A stretch of 64,000 bases of DNA from Candidatus Gastranaerophilales bacterium (GCA_944324345.1 CALUVT010000001.1:558001-622000), one strand, 5' to 3'. Positions 26,895 through 35,734 are shown, numbered from the stretch's first letter. Translations and numbers: made by a program. The notes: generated from the letters alone by a model not told the origin.

Positions 26895-29459
26895 TATTGA
26901 TAGAACGTAATTGTTATTGAAATATTTATTTGCAACTTCTATAATGTCAGATTCAGTGACAGAATTTACAAGTTCTATGTATTCTTTGTCAAATTGATAA
27001 CCTCTACCGGATGCTTCAAACCATCCTATTGTGGATGCTTTGTCCAGGTTGGTTTCTTGTCCTATTATGTAATGTCCCAAAAGTTTGTCTTTGGCATCTT
27101 GTAGTTCTTTTGTTCCCACAAATTCTGTTTTGAGCCTGAAAACTTCTTCTTGCAGTCTTTTTACTGCATAATCAAGGTTTTGCGGGTTTGTTCCGATGTA
27201 AACAATAGAAGCTCCTTTCAAAACATTTGGAGAATATTGAGAACCAAGTTGATATGCAAGACCGTCTTTGTCTCTTAAGTTTTTAAAAAGACGCGAGCTC
27301 ATACCAGAACCAAGTAGAGAGTCTATCACTTCTAAAGTTGCATATTCTTTTTTGTCTAAAACTCCTGACGTTTGCCAACCCATAATAATCCAGTCGGTTT
27401 TTAGATTTTTGATTGATGTTGTGATTTTTTTTCCTTCTTTTAAAGAGGGGATTGAATATTTTGAATAATCAAATTTTTCACCTTTTTTATTGTTAAATAT
27501 TTCGGTAAATTTTTCAATTGTCATATCCTTATTTATATTTCCATTTATTGAGATAACGACATTTTCCGGGGCAAAAGCCTTTTGATAATAATTTTTTACA
27601 TCTTCAAATTGGATTTGAGGTAATGTTTTTTCCAGTTTTGCATTAGATATTGAATATGGAGTATTTTCAAATATTAAATTTTTATAGTTGTCGATTGCTA
27701 TGTTAAGAGGTATATCTTTACTCTTTTTTATAGCATTAAGTTTGTCAGTCCTTGATTTTTCAATTTCGTAATCATCAAGAGTTGCATTATTTATGACTTC
27801 GTTCAAAAGTTCAAGGGTCTTTTCATATTCATTTTTTGTTGTTAAAACAGTTATCATAAAGCTGTCAGCCTTGACAGATGGTACAATTTTGATTCCGTTA
27901 TCTTCCAGAATTTGGGCAAATTCCAGTGAGGAATATTTTTTCGTACCTTTAGTCATCGCCGAAGCTGTCAAGTCTGCAGTTCCTGGAATTGGTTCTATAA
28001 ATTCTCCTCCTTTAGAAAATATTGATATTGCTATAATATCGTTTACTTGGTTTGGAGAAAGGAGTAGTGTCGCTCCATTTGAAAGTTTGTATTTTTGAGT
28101 GTTTGTATTTTCGTTTATTAATTTGGCAGGTAAGTTTTGTGCAGTTATGTTTGATATTTTTACTTCTTTGCTGGAATTCGGTAAAAGTATTGAGACTGCA
28201 CTTTTTTCAGACCCTAAATATTTTTGTGCTACTCGTTTTACATCAGATACTGTGACTTTTTTTATGTTCTCAATATATGTTTCATAGTACTTTGTATCAT
28301 CGGTTGTAACGTATGTGTATCCGAGTTCTCCTGCGATATTGGATATTGATTCTCTGGCATAGTATGTGTCTCTTTCTATAATATTTTGAGCCAGTGTCAA
28401 TTGTTCTTGATTTACCCCATTTTTTTGAATATTTTTTATTTCATCAAATATTGTTTGTTCAAGTTTTGAACATTTGTCTGGGATAAATGTTGCTGATATA
28501 TAAAAAATACCATCATCTCTGAAACCAGCATTGGATGCACTGATAGATGTTGCAAGTTGTTTTTGTTCTTTTATTGTTCTGTAGAAAACAGATGAACGCC
28601 CGTCCCCAAGTATAGTTGCAAGGACATCAAGAGCGTATGAATCCTTGTTATCTACTTCAGTACCTCTAAAACCTATAAGCATATAGCCTGTTTGGGTATC
28701 AGCATAAGCTGTTTTTCTGGCTTGTGAAGTTAATATTTTTTCTTTTGGAAATGAATTTTTTATAGGTTTTTTGTATTCAGAGGTGAAATTTTGTTTTACC
28801 TTCTCAATTACCGATGCAGAATCTACGTCTCCAACAATAATTGTAATCATATTTGATGGATTATAGAATTTGTTGTAATAATCAAGAATTTGATCTCTGT
28901 GTATTGTACTTATGATATCGGCTTTTCCTATAACTTTTCTCTTATAAGGATGTTGTGTGTATAGTAAATCTATCAGATTGTCATAAACAATCGTATTTGG
29001 AGAATTTGCATCCTTCATAATTTCTTCTATTACAACTTTTCTTTCTTTTTCCAGCTCCTTTCTTGGAATAAGAGGGTGAAGAAGCATATCAGAATGCATT
29101 TCCAAAGCGAGGTCAAAGTCTTTAGAAGGGATTGTTATGTAATAGTGTGTGAAATCTTTACTTGTTGCAGCGTTTGTTATAGCTCCCTTGGTTTCAAGAA
29201 TTTTATCAAATTCTCCCGGAGCATGATTGGTTGAACCTTTGAAAAATAAATGTTCTAAAAAATGAGAAACCCCGTTATTATCATCATTTTCATTAATAGA
29301 ACCGGTTTTAATCCAAGTATCAACAGTAACAATAGGATTTGTTCTAACTTCTTTAATTACAACGGTTTGTCCGTTATCAAGTTTGTATACGTTAAAATCT
29401 CCTGCAAAAGCACAGTTTGCAATTAATAATAAAGCTAAAGATATTATAAATTTTCTCAT
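26880..29459 (-). CDS. Secreted two-domain M16 (insulinase/processing-peptidase) zinc protease
   Basis: 859 aa. A signal peptide (FIISLALLLIANCAFAG) shows export. The first M16 half carries the inverted zinc motif H-F-L-E-H in VSHFLEHLFFKGS (about 62-74) and the downstream KERKVVIEEIMKD glutamate. The second half (about 440-859) has the M16 fold pattern (ISIFSKGGEFIEP, then TKGTKKYSS) but no HxxEH, the usual catalytic/non-catalytic pairing in one chain. Likely digests unfolded peptides in the periplasm. No cofactor-synthesis genes are nearby, so a PqqL-type role is not suggested. Confidence 0.92.
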   Translation of the reverse strand: MRKFIISLALLLIANCAFAGDFNVYKLDNGQTVVIKEVRTNPIVTVDTWIKTGSINENDDNNGVSHFLEHLFFKGSTNHAPGEFDKILETKGAITNAATSKDFTHYYITIPSKDFDLALEMHSDMLLHPLIPRKELEKERKVVIEEIMKDANSPNTIVYDNLIDLLYTQHPYKRKVIGKADIISTIHRDQILDYYNKFYNPSNMITIIVGDVDSASVIEKVKQNFTSEYKKPIKNSFPKEKILTSQARKTAYADTQTGYMLIGFRGTEVDNKDSYALDVLATILGDGRSSVFYRTIKEQKQLATSISASNAGFRDDGIFYISATFIPDKCSKLEQTIFDEIKNIQKNGVNQEQLTLAQNIIERDTYYARESISNIAGELGYTYVTTDDTKYYETYIENIKKVTVSDVKRVAQKYLGSEKSAVSILLPNSSKEVKISNITAQNLPAKLINENTNTQKYKLSNGATLLLSPNQVNDIIAISIFSKGGEFIEPIPGTADLTASAMTKGTKKYSSLEFAQILEDNGIKIVPSVKADSFMITVLTTKNEYEKTLELLNEVINNATLDDYEIEKSRTDKLNAIKKSKDIPLNIAIDNYKNLIFENTPYSISNAKLEKTLPQIQFEDVKNYYQKAFAPENVVISINGNINKDMTIEKFTEIFNNKKGEKFDYSKYSIPSLKEGKKITTSIKNLKTDWIIMGWQTSGVLDKKEYATLEVIDSLLGSGMSSRLFKNLRDKDGLAYQLGSQYSPNVLKGASIVYIGTNPQNLDYAVKRLQEEVFRLKTEFVGTKELQDAKDKLLGHYIIGQETNLDKASTIGWFEASGRGYQFDKEYIELVNSVTESDIIEVANKYFNNNYVLSIVKPD

Positions 29460-29531
29460 TTTATCCCCTTCTCTTTAAACACCTAATTTAATAAAACCAT
29501 AATACAATAAATTTTTAAATAGGAAAACAGA

Positions 29532-29804
29532 TTATCTTTTAATAAGTTTTCTGACTTTTGGGAAGCAGAATGCTAAAGCCGCAAGGCAGAGAAGAACAAA
29601 AATTGATTTAGGAGTCTTCTTTTTGTTAATTCTTTCGGATTTTTGAACAGATTGATAGACATCTTGATTTATAGCGCCCAATTCCCTTTCGGCTTGTGCT
29701 GTAGAGTACAAAGTAGGTTTATAATACCTGTCAGGCGGATTGATAATCCCGACGTTGAGAGGCGGATTTTTCATATTCTGATTTACACTAACACTACCTG
29801 TCAT
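29532..29804 (-). CDS. Small tail-anchored membrane protein of unknown function
   Basis: 90 aa from the ATG at 29804. A polar N-terminal region rich in Pro/Asn (NPPLNVGIINPPDRYYKP) and a helical segment (STAQAERELGAINQDVYQSV) precede one C-terminal transmembrane helix (SIFVLLCLAALAFCF) and a basic tail KVRKLIKR. The frame is open up to a TTG at 29876, but that start would lie in the perR promoter region and lacks an SD; the ATG start is also weak. Divergent from perR. Family not recognised. Confidence 0.55.
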   Translation of the reverse strand: MTGSVSVNQNMKNPPLNVGIINPPDRYYKPTLYSTAQAERELGAINQDVYQSVQKSERINKKKTPKSIFVLLCLAALAFCFPKVRKLIKR

Positions 29805-29851
29805 ATTTCTATAAAAACGGAGACTAAAAATAAATTGCGTTATGTATGTAT

Positions 29852-29866
29852 TTATATTAAGTATAA
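29852..29866. promoter_or_regulatory. Per-box-like operator upstream of perR
   Basis: TTATATTAAGTATAA matches 12 of the 14 defined positions of the Bacillus Per box (TTATAATnATTATAA). It lies 3 bp upstream of the perR -35 box, a suitable place for autoregulation. Confidence 0.5.
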
Positions 29867-29869
29867 ATA

Positions 29870-29898
29870 TTGACAAAAAACAGAATAAAATATAAAAT
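29870..29898 (+). promoter_or_regulatory. Predicted promoter of the perR-rubredoxin-rubrerythrin operon
   Basis: TTGACA (29870-29875), a 17-bp spacer and TAAAAT (29893-29898). An overlapping TATAAA at 29891 would give a 15-bp spacer. Confidence 0.65.
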
Positions 29899-29926
29899 AA
29901 GAATTGTTATCATTTTTGGAAGAATT

Positions 29927-30319
29927 ATGAATTATTCAAGGCAAAGAGAAGTTATTTTACAAACGTTACAATCAAATGTGGTTCACCCGACTGCAGAGTA
30001 TCTTTATGCAATTTTAAAAGAAAAAGAGCCGAATATTAGTTTGGCAACTTTGTATAGAAACTTGAATCAATTGGCTGAAAATGATATAATAAAAAAAATA
30101 GACGGTTTGGAATCATCTTCTCATTTTGATCATAACACTAATGAGCATTACCACTTTATATGTGAAAGATGTAAAAAGGTTTATGATATAAAAGATGATG
30201 TGGCTCCGGATGTCGTAAAAAAGGCAGAACAGGAAACCGGCTTTTTGATAAAAAAGCATGATATTGTTTTTAGCGGGTTGTGTAGTGATTGTCTGAAAGA
30301 GATAAAAGAGAGTAATTAG
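29927..30319 (+). CDS. perR: PerR-type peroxide-responsive Fur-family repressor
   Basis: 130 aa. The N-terminal winged helix (ATLYRNLNQLAE) is followed by the dimerisation/metal domain. All five regulatory-metal residues of Bacillus PerR have equivalents: H20, D68, H74, H76 and D87. Asp at position 68 (FDHNT) rather than Glu favours PerR over Fur. The structural zinc site is C79-x2-C82 with C119-x2-C122. The ATG at 29927 follows GGAAGAA; an in-frame upstream start would lie inside the promoter. It heads a cluster of peroxide and oxygen defence genes, which agrees with the assignment. Confidence 0.9.
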   Translation: MNYSRQREVILQTLQSNVVHPTAEYLYAILKEKEPNISLATLYRNLNQLAENDIIKKIDGLESSSHFDHNTNEHYHFICERCKKVYDIKDDVAPDVVKKAEQETGFLIKKHDIVFSGLCSDCLKEIKESN

Positions 30320-30338
30320 GTAAAAAAGGAGACTTAAG

Positions 30339-30476
30339 ATGGAAAAATATGTATGCACTGTATGCGGTTATGTTTATGATCCGGAAGAAAATGATGGCGT
30401 AAAATTTGAGGATTTACCGGATGATTATGTTTGCCCTCTTTGCGGAGTTGGTAAGGATTTGTTTGAAAAACAATAG
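30339..30476 (+). CDS. Rubredoxin
   Basis: 45-aa iron-sulfur electron carrier. The two Cys pairs of the Fe(SCys)4 site are C6-x2-C9 ([12 protein letters not shown]) and C33-x2-C36 ([11 protein letters not shown]). It is slightly shorter than the usual 50-54 aa, with a reduced loop between the pairs. AAGGAG precedes the ATG. It lies 19 bp after perR and 33 bp before rubrerythrin, and it is the likely electron donor for rubrerythrin and the flavodiiron protein. Confidence 0.97.
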   Translation: MEKYVCTVCGYVYDPEENDGVKFEDLPDDYVCPLCGVGKDLFEKQ

Positions 30477-30509
30477 GGTAGCAGTTTTTAAATATTGAAA
30501 GGATTTTTT

Positions 30510-31052
30510 ATGCCTGAATTAAAAGGAACAAAAACAGAACAAAATTTATGGTCAGCCTTTGCCGGAGAATCTCAGGCAAGAAATAAGTACACATATTATG
30601 CATCACAGGCTAAAAAGGAAGGTTTTGTTCAAATAAGCAGAATCTTTGAGGAAACAGCAAACAACGAAAAAGAACATGCAAAAATATGGTTTAAAGCTTT
30701 GCATGAGGATAAAATTCCTGAAACTTTGGCTAATCTTGAAGATGCAGCAGCCGGTGAACATTATGAGTGGACTGATATGTATGCCACTTTTGCCAAAGAA
30801 GCAAGAGAAGAAGGTTTTGAAAAGCTTGCTATTCTTTTTGAGATGGTTGGCAGAATTGAAAAAGAACATGAAGAAAGATACAAAGCTTTGTTAGAGGCTG
30901 TGAAAAATAATACGGTTTTTGAAAAGTCTGACAAAGTTGTTTGGGAATGCGGAAACTGCGGGCATGTTTTCGAGGGAGAAAAGGCTCCTATGATTTGCCC
31001 TGTTTGTCAGCATCCTCGAGCTTATTTCTTTATGAAGGCAAAAAATTATTAA
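30510..31052 (+). CDS. rbr: Rubrerythrin (NADH peroxidase component)
   Basis: 180 aa. The ferritin-like four-helix domain has the full diiron ligand set of classical rubrerythrin: Glu in [11 protein letters not shown]-x2-H in [10 protein letters not shown]-x2-E in FAKEAREEG, and Glu/His in [12 protein letters not shown]-terminal rubredoxin-like domain ([10 protein letters not shown], then CPVCQHP) follows. It reduces hydrogen peroxide to water with electrons passed through rubredoxin. The ATG at 30510 follows AAAGGA; an in-frame upstream TTG is not needed. Confidence 0.96.
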   Translation: MPELKGTKTEQNLWSAFAGESQARNKYTYYASQAKKEGFVQISRIFEETANNEKEHAKIWFKALHEDKIPETLANLEDAAAGEHYEWTDMYATFAKEAREEGFEKLAILFEMVGRIEKEHEERYKALLEAVKNNTVFEKSDKVVWECGNCGHVFEGEKAPMICPVCQHPRAYFFMKAKNY

Positions 31053-31061
31053 AAAACTTTT

Positions 31062-31091
31062 AAGGCTTTACCTCGTGATTGGTAAAGCCTT
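31062..31091 (+). terminator. Stem-loop after rubrerythrin
   Basis: AAGGCTTTACC (31062-31072), TCGTGATT loop, GGTAAAGCCTT (31081-31091): an 11-bp perfect stem followed by AATTTTC. The weak U run suggests partial read-through into the second rubrerythrin gene. Confidence 0.65.
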
Positions 31092-31129
31092 AATTTTCAT
31101 GATATGATGTTTATAAAGGGAGAAGTGTA

Positions 31130-31669
31130 TTGAAATTAAATGAACCAGATACAGTAAAAAACTTACAAAAAGCCTTTGAAATAACATCAAAGCGTCGTAT
31201 GGAGTACGATATTTATGCACTTATTGCAGAAAAACAGGGCTATCAGGATGTGAGCCGACTTTTGAAACGTTTTTCGGAACACGAAAAGGAACATTCAAAA
31301 CTTTGGTATAAATGGGTAAAATCAGGTAGCGGTAATTTGCCTAATTTGCTCGATTGCATCAAGGATGCTCTTCAGAATGAAAAATGCGAAATTGAAGGGA
31401 TTTATAGAAATTTCGCAAAAAGAGCAAAAGAAGAAGGCTTTGAGCATATTGCAGGGCTTTTAGAAAATATTGAAAACATTGAAAATATCCACTATGACAG
31501 ATTGCAAAAGTTAATATGTAAACTTGAAAATAACACTCCCCCTAATTCGGATGGGACGTATAATTGGGTTTGCAGTACTTGCGGTGCAATTTTGGTCCAG
31601 GAAGATGAACCCCAATATTGCCCTCTTTGTTTGAAAGAAGATGTATTTTTTTACAAAAAGCCAAATTAA
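31130..31669 (+). CDS. Rubrerythrin-like protein with degenerate diiron site
   Basis: 179 aa with the rubrerythrin layout: helical ferritin-like domain plus C-terminal rubredoxin-like knuckle (CSTCGAILVQ, then CPLCLKE). Residue-by-residue alignment with the neighbouring rubrerythrin shows that the first-helix Glu (AGESQ) is Thr here (EITSK), and the first Glu of E-x2-E is Arg (FAKRAKEEG). The E-x2-H (HEKEHS) and the last Glu/His (NIENIHYD) remain. Two of the carboxylate ligands are therefore missing, and a normal diiron centre is unlikely. The start is TTG at 31130 after GGGAG. A paralogue kept within the same stress cluster. Confidence 0.85.
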   Translation: MKLNEPDTVKNLQKAFEITSKRRMEYDIYALIAEKQGYQDVSRLLKRFSEHEKEHSKLWYKWVKSGSGNLPNLLDCIKDALQNEKCEIEGIYRNFAKRAKEEGFEHIAGLLENIENIENIHYDRLQKLICKLENNTPPNSDGTYNWVCSTCGAILVQEDEPQYCPLCLKEDVFFYKKPN

Positions 31670-31690
31670 GTAGTAAAGGAGAAATAAAAT

Positions 31691-32875
31691 ATGAAATTTC
31701 AAGAGATTAAAAACAATATTTTCTATTGCGGCTTGAACGACTGCGACAGAAGAATATTTGATGAACTCATTCCATTGGAGCATGGTACAAGTTATAATTC
31801 TTATTTGGTTAAAGGTTCTGAGAAAACGGCCATAATTGATACAATGTACCCTCCTAAAACAAAAGAATATTTAAAAAGACTTGCTGACAATCAGGTTGGC
31901 AAAGTTGATTATATTGTTGCAAACCATGGAGAACAGGATCATTCTGGTTCTATCCCTGCTCTGTTGGAAAAGTTCCCAAATGCTGTTGTTTTAACTAATC
32001 CAAAATGTGCAGAAAATGTTAAATCAATGCTCCACGTTTCGGATGAAAAAATTAGAGTGATTTCTGACGGAGAAGAGGTTTCGCTCGGCGATAAAACATT
32101 GAAATTTATTTTTGCCCCCGGAGTTCATTGGCCTGATACAATGTTTACTTATATAAAAGAAGATAATGTAATTTGTACATGCGACTTTTTAGGTGCACAT
32201 TATACATTCTCTGATGTTTTTGCCGTCGAAAGCCAAGAACTTGAAAAAAGTGCAAAACGCTATTATGCGGAAATTATGATGCCTTTCAGGACAATGTGTA
32301 AAAAATATACCCAAATGATTAAAGATATGAAGGTCGATATGATTTTGCCAAGTCATGGACCTGTTTATACAAGGCCTGATTTTATACTTGATTTGTACAC
32401 GGATTGGACTTCTGATTTGCCTAAAAATCTTGTTGCTTTACCTTACGTTTCTATGTATGAAAGCACAAAAGAAATGGTTGATTATTTAAGTTCTAAATTA
32501 AATGAGAAAGGTATAGAAACTTTCAAATTTGATATAGTAGATGATGATTTGGGAGATTTAGCTATGGCCTTGGTTGATGCCGCAACTATAGTAATGGGAA
32601 CATCAATGGTTTTGGCAGGACCTCACCCAATGGCTGTTAATGTAGCATATTTGGCTGCAGTTCTTAGACCAAAGGCAAAATTTGCCTCCTTATTGGGTTC
32701 TTATGGCTGGGGTGGAAAATTATTTGATTTAATTGTTCAAATACTTTCTCCATTGAGGCTGGATTTACTTGAACCGGTTTTGGTTAAGGGTAAGCCAAAA
32801 AGTGAAGATTTTGAGAAATTAGATGTTCTGGCAAATGAGATATACGAAAAACATAAATCTATAAATTTATTATAA
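31691..32875 (+). CDS. fprA: A-type flavodiiron protein (O2/NO reductase)
   Basis: 394 aa. The N-terminal metallo-beta-lactamase-like domain has the diiron motif H-G-E-Q-D-H in NHGEQDHSGS (about 78-87), further ligands in FAPGVHWPDTM and TCDFLGAH, and the late His in PSHGPVYT. The C-terminal flavodoxin domain (from about 250, SMYESTKEMVDYL, then GTSMVLAGPHP and GSYGWGGK) binds FMN. These soluble enzymes reduce O2 to water or NO to N2O with electrons from rubredoxin. It closes the perR stress cluster, with an SD (AAGGAG) 21 bp after the second rubrerythrin. Confidence 0.96.
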   Translation: MKFQEIKNNIFYCGLNDCDRRIFDELIPLEHGTSYNSYLVKGSEKTAIIDTMYPPKTKEYLKRLADNQVGKVDYIVANHGEQDHSGSIPALLEKFPNAVVLTNPKCAENVKSMLHVSDEKIRVISDGEEVSLGDKTLKFIFAPGVHWPDTMFTYIKEDNVICTCDFLGAHYTFSDVFAVESQELEKSAKRYYAEIMMPFRTMCKKYTQMIKDMKVDMILPSHGPVYTRPDFILDLYTDWTSDLPKNLVALPYVSMYESTKEMVDYLSSKLNEKGIETFKFDIVDDDLGDLAMALVDAATIVMGTSMVLAGPHPMAVNVAYLAAVLRPKAKFASLLGSYGWGGKLFDLIVQILSPLRLDLLEPVLVKGKPKSEDFEKLDVLANEIYEKHKSINLL

Positions 32876-32881
32876 ATGTTT

Positions 32882-32907
32882 AAAGGTGGTCTTTTTAGAC
32901 CGCCTTT
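32882..32907 (+). terminator. Terminator after the flavodiiron gene
   Basis: AAAGGTGGTCT and AGACCGCCTTT form an 11-bp stem (one G-U pair) with a TTTT loop. The trailing U run is short. Confidence 0.65.
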
Positions 32908-32975
32908 ATATTAATATTTGTAAAACAAATTATTAAATTAGACAATTTTCGGGATTTAGGATTTTTGCAGGAATT

Positions 32976-33776
32976 ATGATAAGTAGTGTGAAAATGATAA
33001 ATCTTAATCCAAATTATCTGGGGTTAAAGCCTGCCGGTTTAAATTGTCAAAAGCCGGATTGCAAAAGTGTTGAAACTTCAATATACAACACAAAGTCTTC
33101 AAATGTTTGGTTTGGAGGGGCTTTAAGGTTTAAAAATCCTCTGGAAGAGGAGTGTGCTCAGTTTTTAAGAAAAGTGAGAGAAAAACGTTGCAGAAAATTT
33201 ACGGATTTTGATATCTCAGAAATGCTGAATTCTCTGCAAAAGGAAAATGAGCCTTCAAATAGAAAAACTTTGCTGGAGGAGATTTTTTATATTAAGCCTG
33301 ATCAAAGCGGGAATGTCCCTGATAGTGCGTTTTACAAACGCTTATTAAATATGATATCCGGTAGGCCGGAAGATGAAAGATATTCTATTCTTGAGTTTGC
33401 ACAGTACGAATTTGACCGTGTAAAGAATCCTATTTTATCGCTATCGAAATTACCGGAGGATAAACAGAATAAACTTGTAAAAATTTTAAAGAAGATTAAT
33501 GATGTTGATTATATGTATTGTGAAAATTCCGGTAAATGCAAACGTTATAATCCTGAAGTACTGTATGATATTTTTAGAACTCTTGTCTCTGCGGAAGAAG
33601 ATCTTGTAAAACTTGGTAAGCAGGAAGCTGATTCTTACAAAATTGAAACATTTCATATCCTTAAATCAGATAGAGAGTATCTAAAAAAAATTCCTTGTAG
33701 TGATGCTAATGTAAAACAAAAGGAAAAAATAGCTTTTGATAGTATGATGGAATATCTGCTAGAAAATATTCTTTAA
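32976..33776 (+). CDS. Protein of unknown function (266 aa)
   Basis: Not recognised. The first 55 residues look flexible (Asn/Pro/Ser-rich, with C-x4-C at NCQKPDCKS) and end in a NVWFGGALRF segment. The remainder is mostly helical and charged, with LLEEIFYIKPDQ and KLPEDKQNKLVKILKKI stretches. There is no signal peptide or transmembrane helix. The SD is GGAATT-like and weak. It lies between two terminators and appears to be a single-gene unit. Confidence 0.65.
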   Translation: MISSVKMINLNPNYLGLKPAGLNCQKPDCKSVETSIYNTKSSNVWFGGALRFKNPLEEECAQFLRKVREKRCRKFTDFDISEMLNSLQKENEPSNRKTLLEEIFYIKPDQSGNVPDSAFYKRLLNMISGRPEDERYSILEFAQYEFDRVKNPILSLSKLPEDKQNKLVKILKKINDVDYMYCENSGKCKRYNPEVLYDIFRTLVSAEEDLVKLGKQEADSYKIETFHILKSDREYLKKIPCSDANVKQKEKIAFDSMMEYLLENIL

Positions 33777-33818
33777 AAAAAGTCTCCCGTTATTGTTTTA
33801 TTAACGGAAGACTTTTTT
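33775..33818. terminator. Bidirectional terminator between the 32976 gene and thrS
   Basis: The left arm (33775-33791) and right arm (33802-33818) pair over 17 positions with one mismatch; A and T runs flank both sides, so it can end both convergent transcripts. Confidence 0.85.
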
Positions 33819-33833
33819 ATTTGTTTAATATCC

Positions 33834-35639
33834 TTAAGCTTTTACAAGGTCTTTAGCAAAAGATTCAGAGCTTCGTGAGTGGATTTCATTTTCAATTTTT
33901 GAAATAAACTCATCAACGCTTAAAGTTCCGACTTGTCCGATACCTCTTGCACGAACGGCAACTGAATTCGCTTCAATTTCTTTATCTCCTATTACGCATA
34001 CATAAGGTATTTTTTTATCTTGCAGACTTTCTCTGATTTTGTAATTCATGCTTTCAGATCTGTCATCAAGTTTTACTCTGATACCTGCTGCACGCATTTT
34101 CTTGTAAACCTGCTCAGCAAAGTCAGTGTGTTTTTCGTTTGAAATAGGAACTATGGCAACTTGTGTCGGAGCAAGCCAAGTTGGGAAAGCACCTGCGTAA
34201 TGTTCTATTAGTATTCCGTGGAAGCGTTCCATTGAACCGAAAATTACTCTGTGAAGCATAACAGGAGTTTTCATTTGTCCATCTTTATCCTGATATTTAA
34301 TATCAAATCTTTCAGGAAGGTTAAAGTCAAGCTGGATGGTTGCACATTGCCAAGTTCTGCCTATAGCATCTTTAACCTTGAAGTCAATTTTTGGTCCGTA
34401 AAATGCTCCATCCCCTTCATTGATATCATACTTCATTCCGCGTCTGTCCATAGCTTCTTTAAGACCGGCTTCTGCTCTGTTCCAGTTTTCAATTTCACCG
34501 ACATAACTTTCGGGACGTGTAGACAATTCAACTTCAAACTTCATATTGAAAATTTCCATTGTATCAGCTACAAAATCGATAATTTCGTTGATTTCATCGA
34601 CCAACTGTTCAGGTGTACAGAAAATGTGGGCATCGTCTTGAGTGAATCCTTGTACACGAGTTAGGCCAGATAGTGCTCCTGATTTTTCTTTTCTGTAAAC
34701 TGTTCCAAGCTCCGCCATTCTAAGCGGTAAAGAACGATATGAATATCTGTTTGCTTGATAAATCAAAATATGGAACGGACAGTTCATAGGTTTTAGAATA
34801 AACTGATCGTCACTGTCTTCATCTTTTTGGATAAAGAACATGTTTTCTCTGTAGTGATCGGCATGTCCTGAAATTTCCCATAATTTAGATTTCGCAATGT
34901 GAGGTGTATTTACAATTACGTAACCTCTTTTTCTGTGTTCCGTTCTCCAATAATTTTCAATTTCTTCTCTTACAATTGCTAAATTAGGGTGCCAAAGAAC
35001 AAGACCACCGCCAAGTTCTTCTCTTGTCGAGAATAAATCAAGTTTTGCTCCTAACTTTCTATGGTCACGTTTTTCGGCTTCTTCCAAGAAATTTAGATAC
35101 GCAGCTAAATCTTCTTTTGTCCAGAATGCTGTTGCGTAAATTCTTTGGAGCATTTTATTTTTTTCATTTCCTCTCCAATATGCACCTGCAACTTTTAACA
35201 ATTTGAAGGCATTAGCTTTAATATATGAAGTGTTTGGAAGGTGCGGGCCTGCACACAAATCGTTAAATAAAATGTTCCCGTCCTTATCCTTTGTATAATA
35301 CAAGGTTGGGTTGTCGTTTTTGTGTTCTTCTAAAAGTTCGGCTTTGTAAATTTCACCTTCATCTTTAAATTCTTTAATTTGTTTTTCAACATCAGGTATT
35401 ACGTGTTTTTCAAATGTCAGGTTTTGTTTTACTATGTTTTTCATTTCCTCTTCGATTCGAGTCAAATCTTCTTGAGTAAAAGCATGACCATCTGTCAAAT
35501 CGAAGTCATAATAAAAACCATTTTCAACAGCCGGTCCGATTGCCAACTTTGCAGACGGAAACAGCTTTTGGACTGCTTGAGCCATAATGTGTGATGTCGA
35601 GTGCCTTAAAATACTTAAGGTTTCATTGTTCTTTTCCAT
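33834..35639 (-). CDS. thrS: Threonyl-tRNA synthetase (no TGS domain)
   Basis: 601 aa. It begins directly with the N2 editing domain (ILRHSTSHIMAQAV with the HxxxH motif, and DLCAGPHLPNT), so the N-terminal TGS domain common in this family is absent. The class II catalytic core has MNCPFH with zinc-binding Cys, motif 2 YRKEKSGALSGLTRVQGF, and motif 3 near VMLHRVIFGSMERF. The C-terminal anticodon-binding domain starts at about 505 (WLAPTQVAIVPI). The ATG at 35639 follows AGGA with 6-nt spacing; an in-frame ATG at 35696 lacks an SD. No T-box pattern is seen upstream. Confidence 0.95.
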   Translation of the reverse strand: MEKNNETLSILRHSTSHIMAQAVQKLFPSAKLAIGPAVENGFYYDFDLTDGHAFTQEDLTRIEEEMKNIVKQNLTFEKHVIPDVEKQIKEFKDEGEIYKAELLEEHKNDNPTLYYTKDKDGNILFNDLCAGPHLPNTSYIKANAFKLLKVAGAYWRGNEKNKMLQRIYATAFWTKEDLAAYLNFLEEAEKRDHRKLGAKLDLFSTREELGGGLVLWHPNLAIVREEIENYWRTEHRKRGYVIVNTPHIAKSKLWEISGHADHYRENMFFIQKDEDSDDQFILKPMNCPFHILIYQANRYSYRSLPLRMAELGTVYRKEKSGALSGLTRVQGFTQDDAHIFCTPEQLVDEINEIIDFVADTMEIFNMKFEVELSTRPESYVGEIENWNRAEAGLKEAMDRRGMKYDINEGDGAFYGPKIDFKVKDAIGRTWQCATIQLDFNLPERFDIKYQDKDGQMKTPVMLHRVIFGSMERFHGILIEHYAGAFPTWLAPTQVAIVPISNEKHTDFAEQVYKKMRAAGIRVKLDDRSESMNYKIRESLQDKKIPYVCVIGDKEIEANSVAVRARGIGQVGTLSVDEFISKIENEIHSRSSESFAKDLVKA

Positions 35640-35714
35640 AATTATCCTTTCGTGCCCTGTTTGGGTTTCGGTAGAATATGGTTTAAATAACAACATTTTA
35701 TATAAACCTATTTT

Positions 35715-35734
35715 ACCCCCGGGGTGGATCCCCC
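35715..35734. repeat. GC-rich palindromic element upstream of thrS
   Basis: ACCCCCGGGGTGGATCCCCC, a 20-bp block of almost pure G/C in AT-rich surroundings. GGGG (35721-35724) can pair with the following CCCC (31-34) over TGGAT, or with the preceding CCCCC. It lies about 75 bp upstream of the chosen thrS start. The rest of the 277-bp gap (35640-35916) shows no gene. Confidence 0.6.
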
